This document shows, in pieces, positions 15,579-22,532 of a stretch of DNA of 25,278 bases; within the stretch, counting starts at the first letter, position 1, and each line of letters starts with the position of its first letter. Below the pieces are notes generated by a model, which saw only the letters and a list, made by a program, of their open reading frames with translations, had not been told where the DNA came from and did no database searches. The DNA lies in assembly GCA_002502215.1 (NCBI GenBank), contig DAPT01000103.1, positions 1 through 25,278 on the forward strand. The letters run 5' to 3'. Made by a program: the position numbers and the translations under genes. Source of the stretch: Euryarchaeota archaeon UBA124 (GTDB lineage: Archaea > Thermoplasmatota > Poseidoniia > Poseidoniales > Poseidoniaceae).

Positions 15579-16577
15579 ATGGCACACATTGCGGTGTTGG
15601 GAATGGGGAATTGGGGGACGGCAATTGCACGTCTTTGGCTGCTCGAGGGGCACCACGTCAAAGGATGGACGATTGAGCAAGAAGTCTATGAATCAATCAC
15701 GATGGACGGCATCAATCGCAAGTATTTGCCTCAGCAATCTGTCGAAGGATTGGAGGCGACGATGCATCTCAATGAAGCGCTCGATGGTGTTGAAATCATC
15801 GTATTGGCTCTTCCATCGTCCGTAATCCTCGACGTCGTAGATGACATCATTCCATTCCTTCGCCCAGGTCACGTTCTGCTTGATTTGGCAAAGGGACTTG
15901 CACCGGGCAAGCGTTTGATTTCTGAAGCCATCTATGAGGCCTTAAAGAACGCAAATTGTTCTAACCCACTGGCCGTACTTACCGGCCCGACCATCGCTCC
16001 AGAGGCCGCTGGGGGTGTGATGACAACTGCCCTGGTCGCATCCGAGGATATTTCCATTGCAGAGCGCCTTGCGGACACACTCTCGACACCAACATTGCTC
16101 CTCCACGCTGCATCCGACCCTGAAGGTGCAGAACTTTGGGGCGCGTTCAAGAACGTTGTTGCCCTTGCGTGCGGCCTCGTTGATGGTTTGAAAACGATAG
16201 GAACACTGGGTGGAGACAATCTCAAAGCAGCCATTTTCAGTGCAGGATTCAAAGAAGGGTGCATTCTCCTTCCCCTTCTTGGTGCTCGAGCAGAAGTTGC
16301 CTTTGGACCAGCAGGTCTTGGCGATCTTTACGTGACTTCCACTTCACCATTTGGACGAAATCGAACCATGGGCGAAAAACTTGGAACAGGAAAGAATCTT
16401 GAAGAAGCCCTCGAAGAAATGACCATGGTCGCTGAAGGCGTACGAGCGGCTCGAATGTTCCGAGATCGAGCAATTGATCAAGGAATCGACATCCCATTTA
16501 CCAAGGCACTGAACACACTTCTCGATGGAGATATCGGTGCTGAAGAGTGCTGTCGCCGCATGGTTCTCTTGGGTTAA
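15579..16577 (+). CDS. gpsA: NAD(P)-dependent glycerol-3-phosphate dehydrogenase (bacterial type)
   Basis: Reduces dihydroxyacetone phosphate to sn-glycerol 3-phosphate, the backbone of bacterial-type phospholipids. 332 residues, the usual length, from the ATG at 15579; an in-frame ATG at 15543 only adds an unrelated stretch. Seen: dinucleotide loop IAVLGMGNWGTAIA (4-17), IVLALPSS, AKGL, LTGPTIAPE, the catalytic-Lys region GAFKNVVALACGLVDGL, the substrate segment FGPAGLGDLYVTSTSPFGRNR with its conserved Arg-Asn-Arg, and a normal C-terminal helix bundle. Archaea normally use the unrelated glycerol-1-phosphate dehydrogenase, so this gene marks a bacterial-type branch of lipid or glycerol metabolism. 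It follows the endonuclease IV-like gene by 90 bases and may have its own promoter. Confidence 0.96.
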   Translation: MAHIAVLGMGNWGTAIARLWLLEGHHVKGWTIEQEVYESITMDGINRKYLPQQSVEGLEATMHLNEALDGVEIIVLALPSSVILDVVDDIIPFLRPGHVLLDLAKGLAPGKRLISEAIYEALKNANCSNPLAVLTGPTIAPEAAGGVMTTALVASEDISIAERLADTLSTPTLLLHAASDPEGAELWGAFKNVVALACGLVDGLKTIGTLGGDNLKAAIFSAGFKEGCILLPLLGARAEVAFGPAGLGDLYVTSTSPFGRNRTMGEKLGTGKNLEEALEEMTMVAEGVRAARMFRDRAIDQGIDIPFTKALNTLLDGDIGAEECCRRMVLLG

Positions 16578-16592
16578 CTCCGATTGCCTCAT

Positions 16593-16844
16593 ATGGTGGA
16601 ACACTCTCCTATCACCATGGCAGAAGACAATTCCACGGAATTGACCGATTTCGAGGCTGGCCTTTTGGAATGGTTGTGCGGAAAGGACTTCCACGCTGAG
16701 CCATGGTCAACAAAAAAAGCAGCAAAACAATTCTATGTTGAAGAAGAGGCAATCTACGAAGCCGTTGCTGCTCTAACACGGAAAGTCCCACAGCGCATTC
16801 AGGTCTTCTACAAGAACGGTGCATTGCACATTGCTGCAGATTGA
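16593..16844 (+). CDS. Small hypothetical protein, possible winged-helix fold
   Basis: 83 residues from the ATG at 16593; an ATG at 16617 (MAEDNSTELTDF) is an equally fair start and gives 75 residues. Not recognised as a known family. The pattern after FEAGLLEWLCG is an alanine-rich helix pair (STKKAAKQFYVEEEAIYEAVAALTR) and a final beta-hairpin-like segment (RIQVFYKNGALHIAAD), which would suit a winged helix-turn-helix. There is no signal or membrane segment. It begins 15 bases after gpsA on the same strand, so they are probably co-transcribed, and ends 4 bases before the convergent phnE stop. A DNA-binding role is only a guess. Confidence 0.6.
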   Translation: MVEHSPITMAEDNSTELTDFEAGLLEWLCGKDFHAEPWSTKKAAKQFYVEEEAIYEAVAALTRKVPQRIQVFYKNGALHIAAD

Positions 16845-16848
16845 ATCA

Positions 16849-17730
16849 TTACTTCATTGAAGGATTGCGGCTACCAAAAATTGCTTCACGAATCGCTCTT
16901 AACCAAGAAGGACGACGTACGTCCCCTTCATCAGTGACAAACGATCGTAGTATCAACGACAACATGTCGATGATTACAACCACAATGAAAATAATGATTA
17001 GTAGAGCCAAGACCTTGTCATATTGCAGGAATTTCAGGTATGTACTGATGTAATAACCAATACCTCCTGCACCGACAATTCCGATAACCGTTCCGTGCCT
17101 AACATTGTATTCAAACATAAACATTAATTGACTCAGAAGATGGTTTGCAGTCTCAGGAATAACGATTGAAGTGAACGTTGTGGCGTGCGATAGCCCCATT
17201 GCTTTGCTCACTTCGAGGGAATCACTCGGCATACCTTCGTAGGTCTCGTATTGCAGCTTACCAAGATAGCCTATCGTGTAAAAAGTCATAGCGAGAACAC
17301 CGGCGAGTGGTCCAAAACCTATGACGATCACAAATATGATTGCCCATATCAACGATGGGAGACTTCGTGTTGCGGAAAGAAGGAGACGGAACGGAATTGC
17401 AATGTACATTGGCATCAGATTCCGTGCAGCGAAGGAAGACAAACATAACGCTCCAATGAATCCAAGAATGGTAGATACAAAGGCGATTTTGATTGTTTCA
17501 ATCATACCGAGGTAGCCAACAGAACAGAAGAATTCGATCTCTTTTTCGCACACTGGGTAAGATTGTGCCTCAAGTACAGACCAATTTGGAGGCCACATAC
17601 TCTCTGAGACGAATGTGGTTAAGTTCTCCCATCCACCCTCAAGCCGACCCCAGTCATCGACCAAATTGTTGAGTGTAATCCATGCCAGGACGAAGAGTGA
17701 GAGAATCACGAAAATGAACGGTTTTCTCAT
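16849..17730 (-). CDS. phnE: Phosphonate-type ABC transporter permease
   Basis: Membrane subunit (293 residues, about six segments) of an importer for phosphonate or a related phosphorus compound. The layout is that of PhnE: an N-terminal helix, an external loop with SMWPPNWSVL, then GMIETIKIAFVSTILGFIGAL, FAARNLMP, SATRSLPSLIWAIIFVIVIGFGPLAGVLA, the cytoplasmic coupling helix KAMGLSHATTFTSIVIPE (the EAA loop contacting PhnC), and MFEYNVRHGTVIGIVGAGGIGYYI near the end. The external loop has a Cys pair (VCEKEIEFFC), unusual for the subunit and suited to a disulfide. The ATG overlaps the phnC stop as ATGA at 17727-17730, so translation is coupled. Confidence 0.92.
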   Translation of the reverse strand: MRKPFIFVILSLFVLAWITLNNLVDDWGRLEGGWENLTTFVSESMWPPNWSVLEAQSYPVCEKEIEFFCSVGYLGMIETIKIAFVSTILGFIGALCLSSFAARNLMPMYIAIPFRLLLSATRSLPSLIWAIIFVIVIGFGPLAGVLAMTFYTIGYLGKLQYETYEGMPSDSLEVSKAMGLSHATTFTSIVIPETANHLLSQLMFMFEYNVRHGTVIGIVGAGGIGYYISTYLKFLQYDKVLALLIIIFIVVVIIDMLSLILRSFVTDEGDVRRPSWLRAIREAIFGSRNPSMK

Positions 17731-18410
17731 TCTTCTTCACCTACTCTTTCTCTCCATTCATCTATCGAGAAATCATAGAACTTTTCATCCTCGATTAACC
17801 AAACTCGTGTTGCGAGTAATGCCACATTCTCTTCATGGTGTTCAACCATAACCATCGACGTGCCAGCATCCAGCATCTCTTTGACTGCTGCGATTACGAC
17901 GTCAACCGTGTTGTGATCCAACTCACTCAGGAACTCATCTGCGAGAAGTAAACTTGGTCGCTGTGCAAGTGCGCGTGCCGTTGCAACCCTTCGAAGTTGA
18001 CCTCCAGAGAGACGCCGTACCGGTTCGGTAGTTTTCTCTTCAATGCCCAAGGCAATCAAAGCGGAGTTGACCCGTTTTTTTCTTTCCTCTGAACCACCTT
18101 GAAGCACAGGGAGGCTTGCCCGAGCACCTAGGTTGACGTTGTGGTACACACTTGCATGTCGCACCAAACCGAGCCTTTGTGGGATATACCCCAAGCCTCC
18201 CCGTCTGTCAACATGCAGCTCAACTCTACCACCAATGGGTTCGACGAGACCAGCGATTGTTCGTACGAGAGTCGTCTTCCCAACCCCTGAAGGACCGAGG
18301 ACTGCGATGACTTCTCCTGCATTGATCCTGGCACTGATCTCGGAGGCAAGTACAGCATTGTATCCAATGCTGAGGTTTTCCAAAACCAAGAGCGGTCTAT
18401 CTTGTCCCAC
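17727..18410 (-). CDS. phnC: Phosphonate-type ABC transporter ATPase
   Basis: Cytoplasmic ATPase of the PhnCDE-like importer, 227 residues. Seen in order: Walker A VLGPSGVGKTTLVR (about 36-49), Q-loop YIPQRLG, signature LSGGQLRRVATARAL, Walker B SLLLADEF with the catalytic Glu, D-loop SELD, and the switch His in MVEHHEE. It starts with GTG at 18410; AAGGTGG lies about 5 bases upstream and no ATG exists before Walker A. It is shorter than typical PhnC (about 260), lacking a C-terminal extension, so substrate class is set mainly by its neighbours phnD and phnE. Confidence 0.9.
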   Translation of the reverse strand: MGQDRPLLVLENLSIGYNAVLASEISARINAGEVIAVLGPSGVGKTTLVRTIAGLVEPIGGRVELHVDRRGGLGYIPQRLGLVRHASVYHNVNLGARASLPVLQGGSEERKKRVNSALIALGIEEKTTEPVRRLSGGQLRRVATARALAQRPSLLLADEFLSELDHNTVDVVIAAVKEMLDAGTSMVMVEHHEENVALLATRVWLIEDEKFYDFSIDEWRERVGEEE

Positions 18411-18466
18411 GCAACCACCTTCGACAATCCCTTCTCGTTCCGTATTTCAACTAAGTGGAAGCCGCA

Positions 18467-19612
18467 CTATTCCTGAATCTCATACTTTGTGTCAAAGTAC
18501 GTGGTGATTCCGGGAATTGAACCGATGAGATTTCCGTAGATTCCCAGGTGCTCTTGTGTGTTGACTTCAACAATACCAGGTGTGTTGAGAATGTTCATCA
18601 GAATTCGATCTCCACATTCATTCATTGGTTGTTCAGTATCAACGACTTGTGTGTTCACATTCAAGCAACCAGTGTACGTCTCGCCACCCATCGAGTGATT
18701 TTCGACGTACATCTCATCATTCATTGAAAGCAAGGCATTCAGAATCGCGGTTCTGGTCTGGATATCAACACGTTCTGGGTTGTACATGACGGGGTGGGAT
18801 GGAGCTGAACCATACGATGGGAGAAGAATGTATTCTTCTTCATCCAAACACCAATCCTCGTTCTCTGCAGCATCTTCATTGCCACAGTAACTTCCAATGG
18901 TTGAATCCTTGACAAATGCTACATCACCCGCTCCTTCTGACAAACATCGGACTGCACCTGAATAGGATGCGTACGGTGTTCCAGAATCAGGAATGCTCGC
19001 ATCTTCGTTAAAGTAGGAGAAGATGGTTGAGCGCAAAGACTCGATATCATCCTCAGAGCCAACAACAGGTGCGTATCCTTCGGATATCAGGTAACCCATC
19101 GGAAGAAGCATGCCCGCTGACTTTAGCCATCCAGTGTGACACGAGGTCTTTCCAGCAAGAAGAGCAAATGGATCGGTCGAATCGTCACCGTCTAGGTGTG
19201 CAACAGCCATTTCAGAATCTTTCAGAACAACTGCATGTGCATTGTAATATGTGCGTCCATCGGACTTTTGGTCTGCTGCAAGTGCATCAAGACCGTATTG
19301 TTGCCAACCAACCCAAGCGGCTGCTCCGTCCATGAAGGCAATGTCCGCGTTACCAAATCGAAGCGATTCGAGAATGGCTCCTTCGGAATCAATTGGGTAA
19401 AGCTCAACGTTCATGTTGAGTTCTTCAGCAAGGTAGTCGGCAAACTTCTGAGGATTTTCATCCACATTTGTGTAATCATCTTTGACTTCAAATGCGATGG
19501 TCAAGGTTTCAAGTTCGGTTTCATCTTCATCGTTCCCAATGCATCCAGCAATGGATCCGAGAACAATCAATAGGGCTAGCAGTATCGGTTTTTTTGTCGT
19601 AATCAACATCAT
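18467..19612 (-). CDS. phnD: PhnD-family substrate-binding lipoprotein
   Basis: External binding protein of the importer, 381 residues. It starts with a lipoprotein signal: basic TTKK, a hydrophobic run, and lipobox GSIAGC with C24 as the expected lipidated residue, followed by an acidic linker (NDEDETELE). The mature part shows the PhnD pattern: LTIAFEVKDDYTNVDENPQKFADYLAEEL, LRFGNADIAFMDGAAAW, GKTSCHTGW and GAGDVAFVKDST. Four or more cysteines in the mature chain (near residues 160, 224, 245, 256) would allow disulfides outside the membrane. The ATG at 19612 has GGGAG just upstream. First gene of the phnD-phnC-phnE operon. The ligand could be phosphonate, phosphite, phosphate ester or another anion; the sequence does not decide. 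Confidence 0.9.
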   Translation of the reverse strand: MMLITTKKPILLALLIVLGSIAGCIGNDEDETELETLTIAFEVKDDYTNVDENPQKFADYLAEELNMNVELYPIDSEGAILESLRFGNADIAFMDGAAAWVGWQQYGLDALAADQKSDGRTYYNAHAVVLKDSEMAVAHLDGDDSTDPFALLAGKTSCHTGWLKSAGMLLPMGYLISEGYAPVVGSEDDIESLRSTIFSYFNEDASIPDSGTPYASYSGAVRCLSEGAGDVAFVKDSTIGSYCGNEDAAENEDWCLDEEEYILLPSYGSAPSHPVMYNPERVDIQTRTAILNALLSMNDEMYVENHSMGGETYTGCLNVNTQVVDTEQPMNECGDRILMNILNTPGIVEVNTQEHLGIYGNLIGSIPGITTYFDTKYEIQE

Positions 19613-19673
19613 AATATCTCCCTTTTCGGCCCCCCTAAAACAATGAGGTATATATATTTAGGTTTCCCTAAAA
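19613..19673 (-). promoter_or_regulatory. TATA promoter of the phnDCE operon with flanking repeats
   Basis: Read on the minus strand, TATATATA (19649-19656) lies about 40 bases before the ATG at 19612, which places transcription start near 19627 and leaves a short leader holding GGGAG. TTTTAGGG occurs twice, at 19666-19673 upstream of the TATA box and at 19633-19640 between TATA and start, 33 bases apart. The upstream copy also forms an inverted repeat TTTAGG-4-CCTAAA (19657-19672) touching the TFB-recognition position. Such sites around the TATA box usually bind a repressor or activator. The regulator is unknown; phosphate limitation is a guess from the operon. Confidence 0.65.
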
Positions 19674-20582
19674 CTATTCGTTTAACCAAACATTCACAAT
19701 GGATTCTGCATATGGGTCAGAGGTTAAACCATCATGGAAAAATGGCCGCACTACAACGATTAACTCAACCGAACCGCCCCAGCCCGACTGACCAACGACG
19801 ATCACTTCGCCTACTTTCGTTCCATCTGGGTTGGTTCCGCTCGTCGTGTAACAATCGTACACCCAAACGTTGAGTTCTACATTGCCTGAACTTGGGCGGA
19901 ATGTATGCGATTGTGAATCGCCTTTCTGGTCGAGGCGGAAGGCCTCGCTGTCGATTCGAATTGGAATTCGGTCATCGACCAAATCAATCGCTTGACGCAT
20001 TCTCGATTCTTGTAGGCCAAGCAAAGAAGAGATCCATATTGAGGATTCGGTTTGTTGGAACGGATTTGCTTGATGTGGCGTTCGAATCGTAAGACTTTGA
20101 ACAACCTCAAAGTTCGCAGGATTCTGGGTTTCAACAAAAACCCATGTGTATTGCTCACTGCTCGGCCAGGCAGGAGCGTAGGGATTCTCGGTGGCAAAGG
20201 GCTCGCCCCAGTCCTCCGGAGCGCGAGGTGAATCTAGGGGGACAAATCCGGAAACGCCGAGCATCAAGAGAACCAAACCGATGGCTACCAAACGTTGCGT
20301 TCTGTTTTCACGCCAATCCAATCGTCCTGCTGGACTCACGAACGATAAAGACAGGATGATTGGAAGGAGAAGGAACGCCCCGTATGGGACAATCAACAAC
20401 AACAACAATCCAAGCATGGCGTAGGTCAGCGTCTTTTCACCAAGAAAGGTCTGAAGACGTGCCGATTCATCCTTCGTTGCAAATTTGTAGACGATGAATG
20501 CCAGAGGAATCGACGCAAGAACCAGGAGAAAGCTGAGTACATCGAACGCCAACCCCATTGTCCTTCTTTGTTGATTGACCAT
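19674..20582 (-). CDS. Hypothetical membrane protein with large external domain
   Basis: Not recognised as a known family. About 302 residues from the ATG at 20582; an ATG at 20558 with AAGGA just upstream (MGLAFDVLSF) is equally plausible. The N-terminal third has three to four hydrophobic segments (starting FDVLSFLLVLASIPLAFIVY), with GVSGFVPLD closing the last. The remainder is a non-membrane domain rich in Trp, Ser and polar residues, predicted to lie outside because it follows a membrane segment and carries few Cys. It ends WVYDCYTTSGTNPDG...VNVWLNE. The stop abuts the phn promoter, and the start is divergent from the ABC exporter gene with about 45 bases between. Function unknown; a partner of the neighbouring exporter is possible. 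Confidence 0.75.
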   Translation of the reverse strand: MVNQQRRTMGLAFDVLSFLLVLASIPLAFIVYKFATKDESARLQTFLGEKTLTYAMLGLLLLLIVPYGAFLLLPIILSLSFVSPAGRLDWRENRTQRLVAIGLVLLMLGVSGFVPLDSPRAPEDWGEPFATENPYAPAWPSSEQYTWVFVETQNPANFEVVQSLTIRTPHQANPFQQTESSIWISSLLGLQESRMRQAIDLVDDRIPIRIDSEAFRLDQKGDSQSHTFRPSSGNVELNVWVYDCYTTSGTNPDGTKVGEVIVVGQSGWGGSVELIVVVRPFFHDGLTSDPYAESIVNVWLNE

Positions 20583-20627
20583 CATATGCGTTTGGGAAGC
20601 AACCATCGAAAACAAAGCATTTGAGGC

Positions 20628-21659
20628 ATGGAGCGCCTAAGCCGCGTCATGGGGGACAAGGTTGCTATGCAGTTCGAGTCCATCGGATTTCGGCATAAGA
20701 TTCCCAGACCGAAATGGTACAACCCCTTGAATAAGCGCAAAGGGGCTGGAATTTCCCAAGCCAATTTGTCCATCTCTGAGGGTGAAATCATCGGTCTTGT
20801 CGGGACAAATGGTGCCGGAAAAACCACTCTTTTACGAATGATCAGTGGTATTTTACCTCTTGAAGAAGGCCATGCTGTTCGAAATGGAACTCCTCTTGGA
20901 ATCGAATCACTTCGTTCAATGGTCGGATTTATGCCTGAACAGGTGCGATGGTCTAGCCAACAAACCATCCGGCAAACCATGACTGAATTTTCCCGTTTGC
21001 GAGGTTGTTCCATTCAATCTGCTTTGGATGTTCTTGCCGTTGTGGGTCTCAAAAGTCGAGTTGATGCCTCCCTTGATTCCTTAAGTCAAGGAATGCGTCA
21101 GCGTCTTTCGCTGGCAGTAGCTCTCCTTGGGACGCCGGAAATTCTTGTTCTTGACGAGCCATTCAACGGAATGGATCCCGTCGCAATTGAGGCATTCAAG
21201 CGACTCTTGCGTTCGCTTGCAGACAAAGGAATCTCAATTATGATTTCAAGCCACCATTTGAGTGAACTTGACAATCTGATCGACAAAATTGCTCTTCTAC
21301 ACCGAGGTCAACTTCTTGCACATGGTTCAACAGAGTCGTTGCAATCTTCACTTGGCTTTGAACAAATGACCGAAATCGTGGTCGACAAAGAGATACCTGA
21401 TTCATTGATTTCTTCATTGAACGTTTTGGAACACATTGTTAACGAGCACGAACATCGGTACGTCATTGAATCTGGCCATCATGATTTACTCAAAGCACTC
21501 ATTGAACGTAAATTTGTCGTTTCAACCTGGCGCGTTGTACCGCCAACACTCATCGAATTACTTTGTGCAGCGACAGGATTGGATCGTGAATCAATCGGCA
21601 TGGAAGTCGAGCAGAGCAGTATGATTCCACTGCGTACGATAGGGAGTGAAGAGGAATGA
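20628..21659 (+). CDS. ABC exporter-type ATPase
   Basis: 343 residues as drawn; ATGs at 20649 and 20667 (MQFESIGFRHKI, with AAGG 6 bases upstream) are realistic shorter starts. Seen: Walker A LVGTNGAGKTTLLR, Q-loop FMPEQ, signature LSQGMRQRLSLA, Walker B ILVLDEPFNGMDP and switch His in SSHHLSELD. After the nucleotide-binding domain (about residue 240) is a 100-residue C-terminal region typical of the DrrA/CcmA/NatA-like exporter ATPases. The ATG of the next gene overlaps the stop as ATGA at 21656-21659, so ATPase and permease are made together. Substrate unknown; the secreted protein gene downstream is a candidate cargo or partner. Confidence 0.92.
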   Translation: MERLSRVMGDKVAMQFESIGFRHKIPRPKWYNPLNKRKGAGISQANLSISEGEIIGLVGTNGAGKTTLLRMISGILPLEEGHAVRNGTPLGIESLRSMVGFMPEQVRWSSQQTIRQTMTEFSRLRGCSIQSALDVLAVVGLKSRVDASLDSLSQGMRQRLSLAVALLGTPEILVLDEPFNGMDPVAIEAFKRLLRSLADKGISIMISSHHLSELDNLIDKIALLHRGQLLAHGSTESLQSSLGFEQMTEIVVDKEIPDSLISSLNVLEHIVNEHEHRYVIESGHHDLLKALIERKFVVSTWRVVPPTLIELLCAATGLDRESIGMEVEQSSMIPLRTIGSEEE

Positions 21660-22486
21660 CTCCTGCAAGGCGTATGTGGCATCTTGCCTATGCACTTGGA
21701 CGAGAGCGAATGTTCTCAACCAGGATGCTGATCATGCTGCCTATACTGCTTCTCTTCATCCCAGGAATGGCCTGGGGATTTGCAGACCCAAACCTCCAAT
21801 TGCCCGCTGATCAACTACCTGAAACTGCAACTGAAACCATGTTTTTGGCCAGCATTGGGATTGTGTTCGCTGGTACGATGGCTGCTGTTATCATCGCACA
21901 CGATGGAATTAGTCGTGATCGAACTAGTGGCGTTCTTGAAGTGCGTCTGTCCCAACCTATGCCTCGCTGGAGGCAAGGTATTGTGCTTATCTTTGGCCAT
22001 TGGAGCAGCATCGCCTTACCGGTCACTGCTCTCCTTCTTGCATCGATGTTCCTGGTTGGCTATCGAAGCGATATGTGGATTCCTCTTGGGGATGCTGTTG
22101 TCTACATCGTTGCCGCAATGCTTGTTCTGTTGTGGTACACCGTGTTTGCTCTCTTAGCATCAAGCATCGCAAGGGAGCAAGGTTCCGCCATTGCCTTTTC
22201 GATTGGACTTTGGTTCCTCTTTACCCTGCTTTGGGTTCTTTTCACAACACTGCTCGCAGCACTTAACGGGGTTGCAGTTGGTGATACGCAGGACCAAGGA
22301 TACCTCATTTTTGAAGGGCGTATCGACCTTCTTTCACCGAATGGAGTGTATCATCATCTCCTTGAAACCCGTTTGGACGGTGTGGAGCGAGGTGTGTCTG
22401 CATTTGGTGCCTACGCCGCCACGATTCTTTGGACGATTGTGCCGCTATATTTCTTCCAACGTAGGCTCAATCGACTCGTTCCGTGA
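21656..22486 (+). CDS. ABC-2 type transporter permease
   Basis: 276 residues with six hydrophobic segments. The first hydrophobic segment is LIMLPILLLFIPGMAWGF, followed by an external loop and a second one (FLASIGIVFAGTMAAVIIA). The cytoplasmic signature HDGISRDRTSGVLEVRLSQPMPRWRQG is the conserved loop after helix 2 of ABC-2/NosY-like permeases. Four more segments follow, ending in IVPLYFFQRRLNRLVP. It overlaps the ATPase gene by four bases, which pairs them. It lacks the large external domain of lipoprotein exporters. Cargo unknown. Confidence 0.87.
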   Translation: MTPARRMWHLAYALGRERMFSTRMLIMLPILLLFIPGMAWGFADPNLQLPADQLPETATETMFLASIGIVFAGTMAAVIIAHDGISRDRTSGVLEVRLSQPMPRWRQGIVLIFGHWSSIALPVTALLLASMFLVGYRSDMWIPLGDAVVYIVAAMLVLLWYTVFALLASSIAREQGSAIAFSIGLWFLFTLLWVLFTTLLAALNGVAVGDTQDQGYLIFEGRIDLLSPNGVYHHLLETRLDGVERGVSAFGAYAATILWTIVPLYFFQRRLNRLVP

Positions 22487-22532
22487 CTGTTTGTAACCAA
22501 GCATTGATGAACGGAGTGGTTGTCGTCATAGC

